64,000 bases of DNA from Anaerolineaceae bacterium (lineage in GTDB: Bacteria > Chloroflexota > Anaerolineae > Aggregatilineales > Phototrophicaceae): positions 186,001 to 250,000 of the forward strand of contig WGMX01000008.1 of NCBI GenBank assembly GCA_016124855.1, given 5' to 3'. Below, in pieces: positions 62,984-64,000 of the stretch. The notes beneath the pieces are model-generated. The model saw only the letters and a program-made list of their open reading frames with translations. It was not told where the DNA came from and ran no database searches. A program made the position numbers and the translations under genes. Each line of letters starts with the position of its first letter. Within the stretch, counting starts at the first letter, position 1.

Positions 62984-64000
62984 CCGCCTGCGAACCGTGC
63001 CAGATATACCTGTATCCACAATGGGATCAAGCACAACACGGCGAAAAATGCCAGCACCGCCAGCGCGATTGTGACCGCGTCCAATGCAGGAGGCGCTTCC
63101 TGCTCACGGTCATACTGATAAAGCGGTTGGCTGTTGCTGCTCCCGCCCCATTGAGGCGGCGTAGGCTGTGGGTACTGCGGATTTCCGGACTGGTTATAAG
63201 CCGGCGCAGACTGCTGCTGAGGCCGGTTGTACGAAGGACTCTGTGGCGCATCTGGTGCAAGACTATAGCGCTGCGTCGGATCGCCTGTTGGCGGTTGCCC
63301 CTGCGTAAATGGCAAAGGCTGTGGGGCTTGAAACGGCGATGGCGCGCTTGTGGGCTGCTGTCCTTGTGTAAACGGCAGAGGACTCGCATTCGGCTGCTGC
63401 CCTTGTGTGAACGGGAGGTGACTGGGCGGCGGAGTCGACTGCTGTGGATACTGCTGTTGTTGTGGATATTGTGGCTGTTGCGGCGCAGACTGCTGCGAGT
63501 ACTGCGGCGGAGGCGGAGGCGGTGCTTGATAAGCCGGCGCATTCGGAGATGTTACCTCGCGCCCACGATCACGATAGCTTTCTAGCACATGGCCGAGTTG
63601 GTCTGCTGTCCGGTAACGGTTTGCCGGCTCCTTACTCATTACTTTGTAAACAATTTGTGCCAGAGCGTCCGGTACACTCGGGTTAAATTCTGTCACCATC
63701 GGCACGCGGTCGCGAATGTGCGCCAATGCCAGCTGCTGCTGGTCACCACCCACATAAGGCAAACGCCCTGTCAGCATCTCGAACATCACAATACCAATCG
63801 AGTACACATCAGAAGCTGGCGTTGGTTTTTCACCTTTTGCCTGTTCCGGGGCGAAATAATGCGGGCTGCCCCACACCACCTGCTGCTTTTCTGGCGGCTG
63901 AGTATCACTAAAAGCCTGCGCGATACCAAAGTCCGTCACCTTCACCACATCACTTTTCGTCACCAGCATATTCTGGGGCTTCACATCGGCATGGACCAAG
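62980..64000 (-). CDS. Ser/Thr protein kinase with P/Q-rich linker, 5' partial
   Basis: C-terminal part of a kinase whose start is beyond the window; the frame is open to base 64000. The catalytic loop reads HADVKPQNML, Ala in place of the usual Arg, followed by DFGIAQAF and SPHYFAPEQAKG. The kinase domain is followed by a P/Q-rich linker of about 170 residues with three copies of PFTQGQ, and a single C-terminal helix (VTIALAVLAFFAVLCLIPLW) ending close to the terminus, so the linker lies in the cytosol and the sensor part is minimal. Its stop shares bases with the other kinase's stop. Confidence 0.9.
   Translation of the reverse strand, partial: LVHADVKPQNMLVTKSDVVKVTDFGIAQAFSDTQPPEKQQVVWGSPHYFAPEQAKGEKPTPASDVYSIGIVMFEMLTGRLPYVGGDQQQLALAHIRDRVPMVTEFNPSVPDALAQIVYKVMSKEPANRYRTADQLGHVLESYRDRGREVTSPNAPAYQAPPPPPPQYSQQSAPQQPQYPQQQQYPQQSTPPPSHLPFTQGQQPNASPLPFTQGQQPTSAPSPFQAPQPLPFTQGQPPTGDPTQRYSLAPDAPQSPSYNRPQQQSAPAYNQSGNPQYPQPTPPQWGGSSNSQPLYQYDREQEAPPALDAVTIALAVLAFFAVLCLIPLWIQVYLARFAGG

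Noticed and set aside
63280..63420. CRISPR-like repeats
   Set aside because: These are codons of the PFTQGQ linker in the kinase gene; unit spacing is irregular.

Overview
The window reads as a chromosomal segment of a free-living heterotrophic bacterium. The most likely affiliation is Chloroflexota (Anaerolineae-like). I infer this from the overall gene content: T-box-controlled valS, pyruvoyl arginine decarboxylase, TadZ/CpaE-like response regulator, several Ser/Thr kinases, WYL regulator, DUF2207/SPFH membrane module, LysM glycosidase, and no outer-membrane genes. No database search was possible, so the assignment is tentative. Coding density is high, with many 1-11 base overlaps. I saw no rRNA, tRNA, CRISPR array, integrase or transposase.

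Layout. 1-6657 (+): the end of an oligopeptide ABC importer (permease, two ATPases) in one overlapping transcript with an S9 peptidase and an acyl/acetyl-CoA synthetase, so peptide uptake, hydrolysis and acid activation are linked. 6658-7193: a convergent gap holding one copy of a ~350-bp repeat. 7194-13932 (-): MFS transporter, glutamate formimidoyltransferase, a heterodimeric ABC exporter and its MarR regulator. 14138-19764 (+): divergent from MarR, a five-gene set with two classical ATP-grasp ligases, a signal-less subtilase, an esterase and a circularly permuted ATP-grasp enzyme. 19765-20277: the second, inverted copy of the repeat. The whole 12.6-kb block between the two repeats looks like a self-contained synthesis-export-regulation unit of unknown product, and it is the best candidate here for an undescribed system.

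20278-26726 (-): polyamine-type ABC importer with an aminoaldehyde-type dehydrogenase (E. coli ydcSTUV-patD-like content) plus a BadF-type sugar kinase. 26814-35301: nucleotide genes (pyrF, purB-like), an epimerase, a TatA/B-like protein, a PhyH-ABM-Fe-ADH operon, a tiny HEAT protein, and an operon of pyruvoyl arginine decarboxylase, NNMT-type methyltransferase and a membrane protein. 35302-37794: a control region with repeated TTTATGAA boxes, a CHASE4 histidine kinase and a stand-alone receiver. 37860-40794 (-): valS with a clear T-box leader, GUC specifier, terminator and promoter. 40908-44076 (+): REC-CpaE fusion, Sir2 deacylase and GAF histidine kinase.

44073-48055 (-): alcohol dehydrogenase and secF-secD-yajC with its promoter. 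48063-53858: two GT-C/GT39-like membrane glycosyltransferases flanking a secreted protein and a NERD-like membrane protein. 53911-58203 (-): an SPFH/zinc-ribbon/DUF2207 envelope module resembling Bacillus YdjGHI. 58343-60022 (+): LysM glycosidase-like protein in which the expected nucleophile glutamate is lysine. 60074-61051 (-): WYL regulator. 61253-64000: two convergent transmembrane Ser/Thr kinases, the second cut by the window end.
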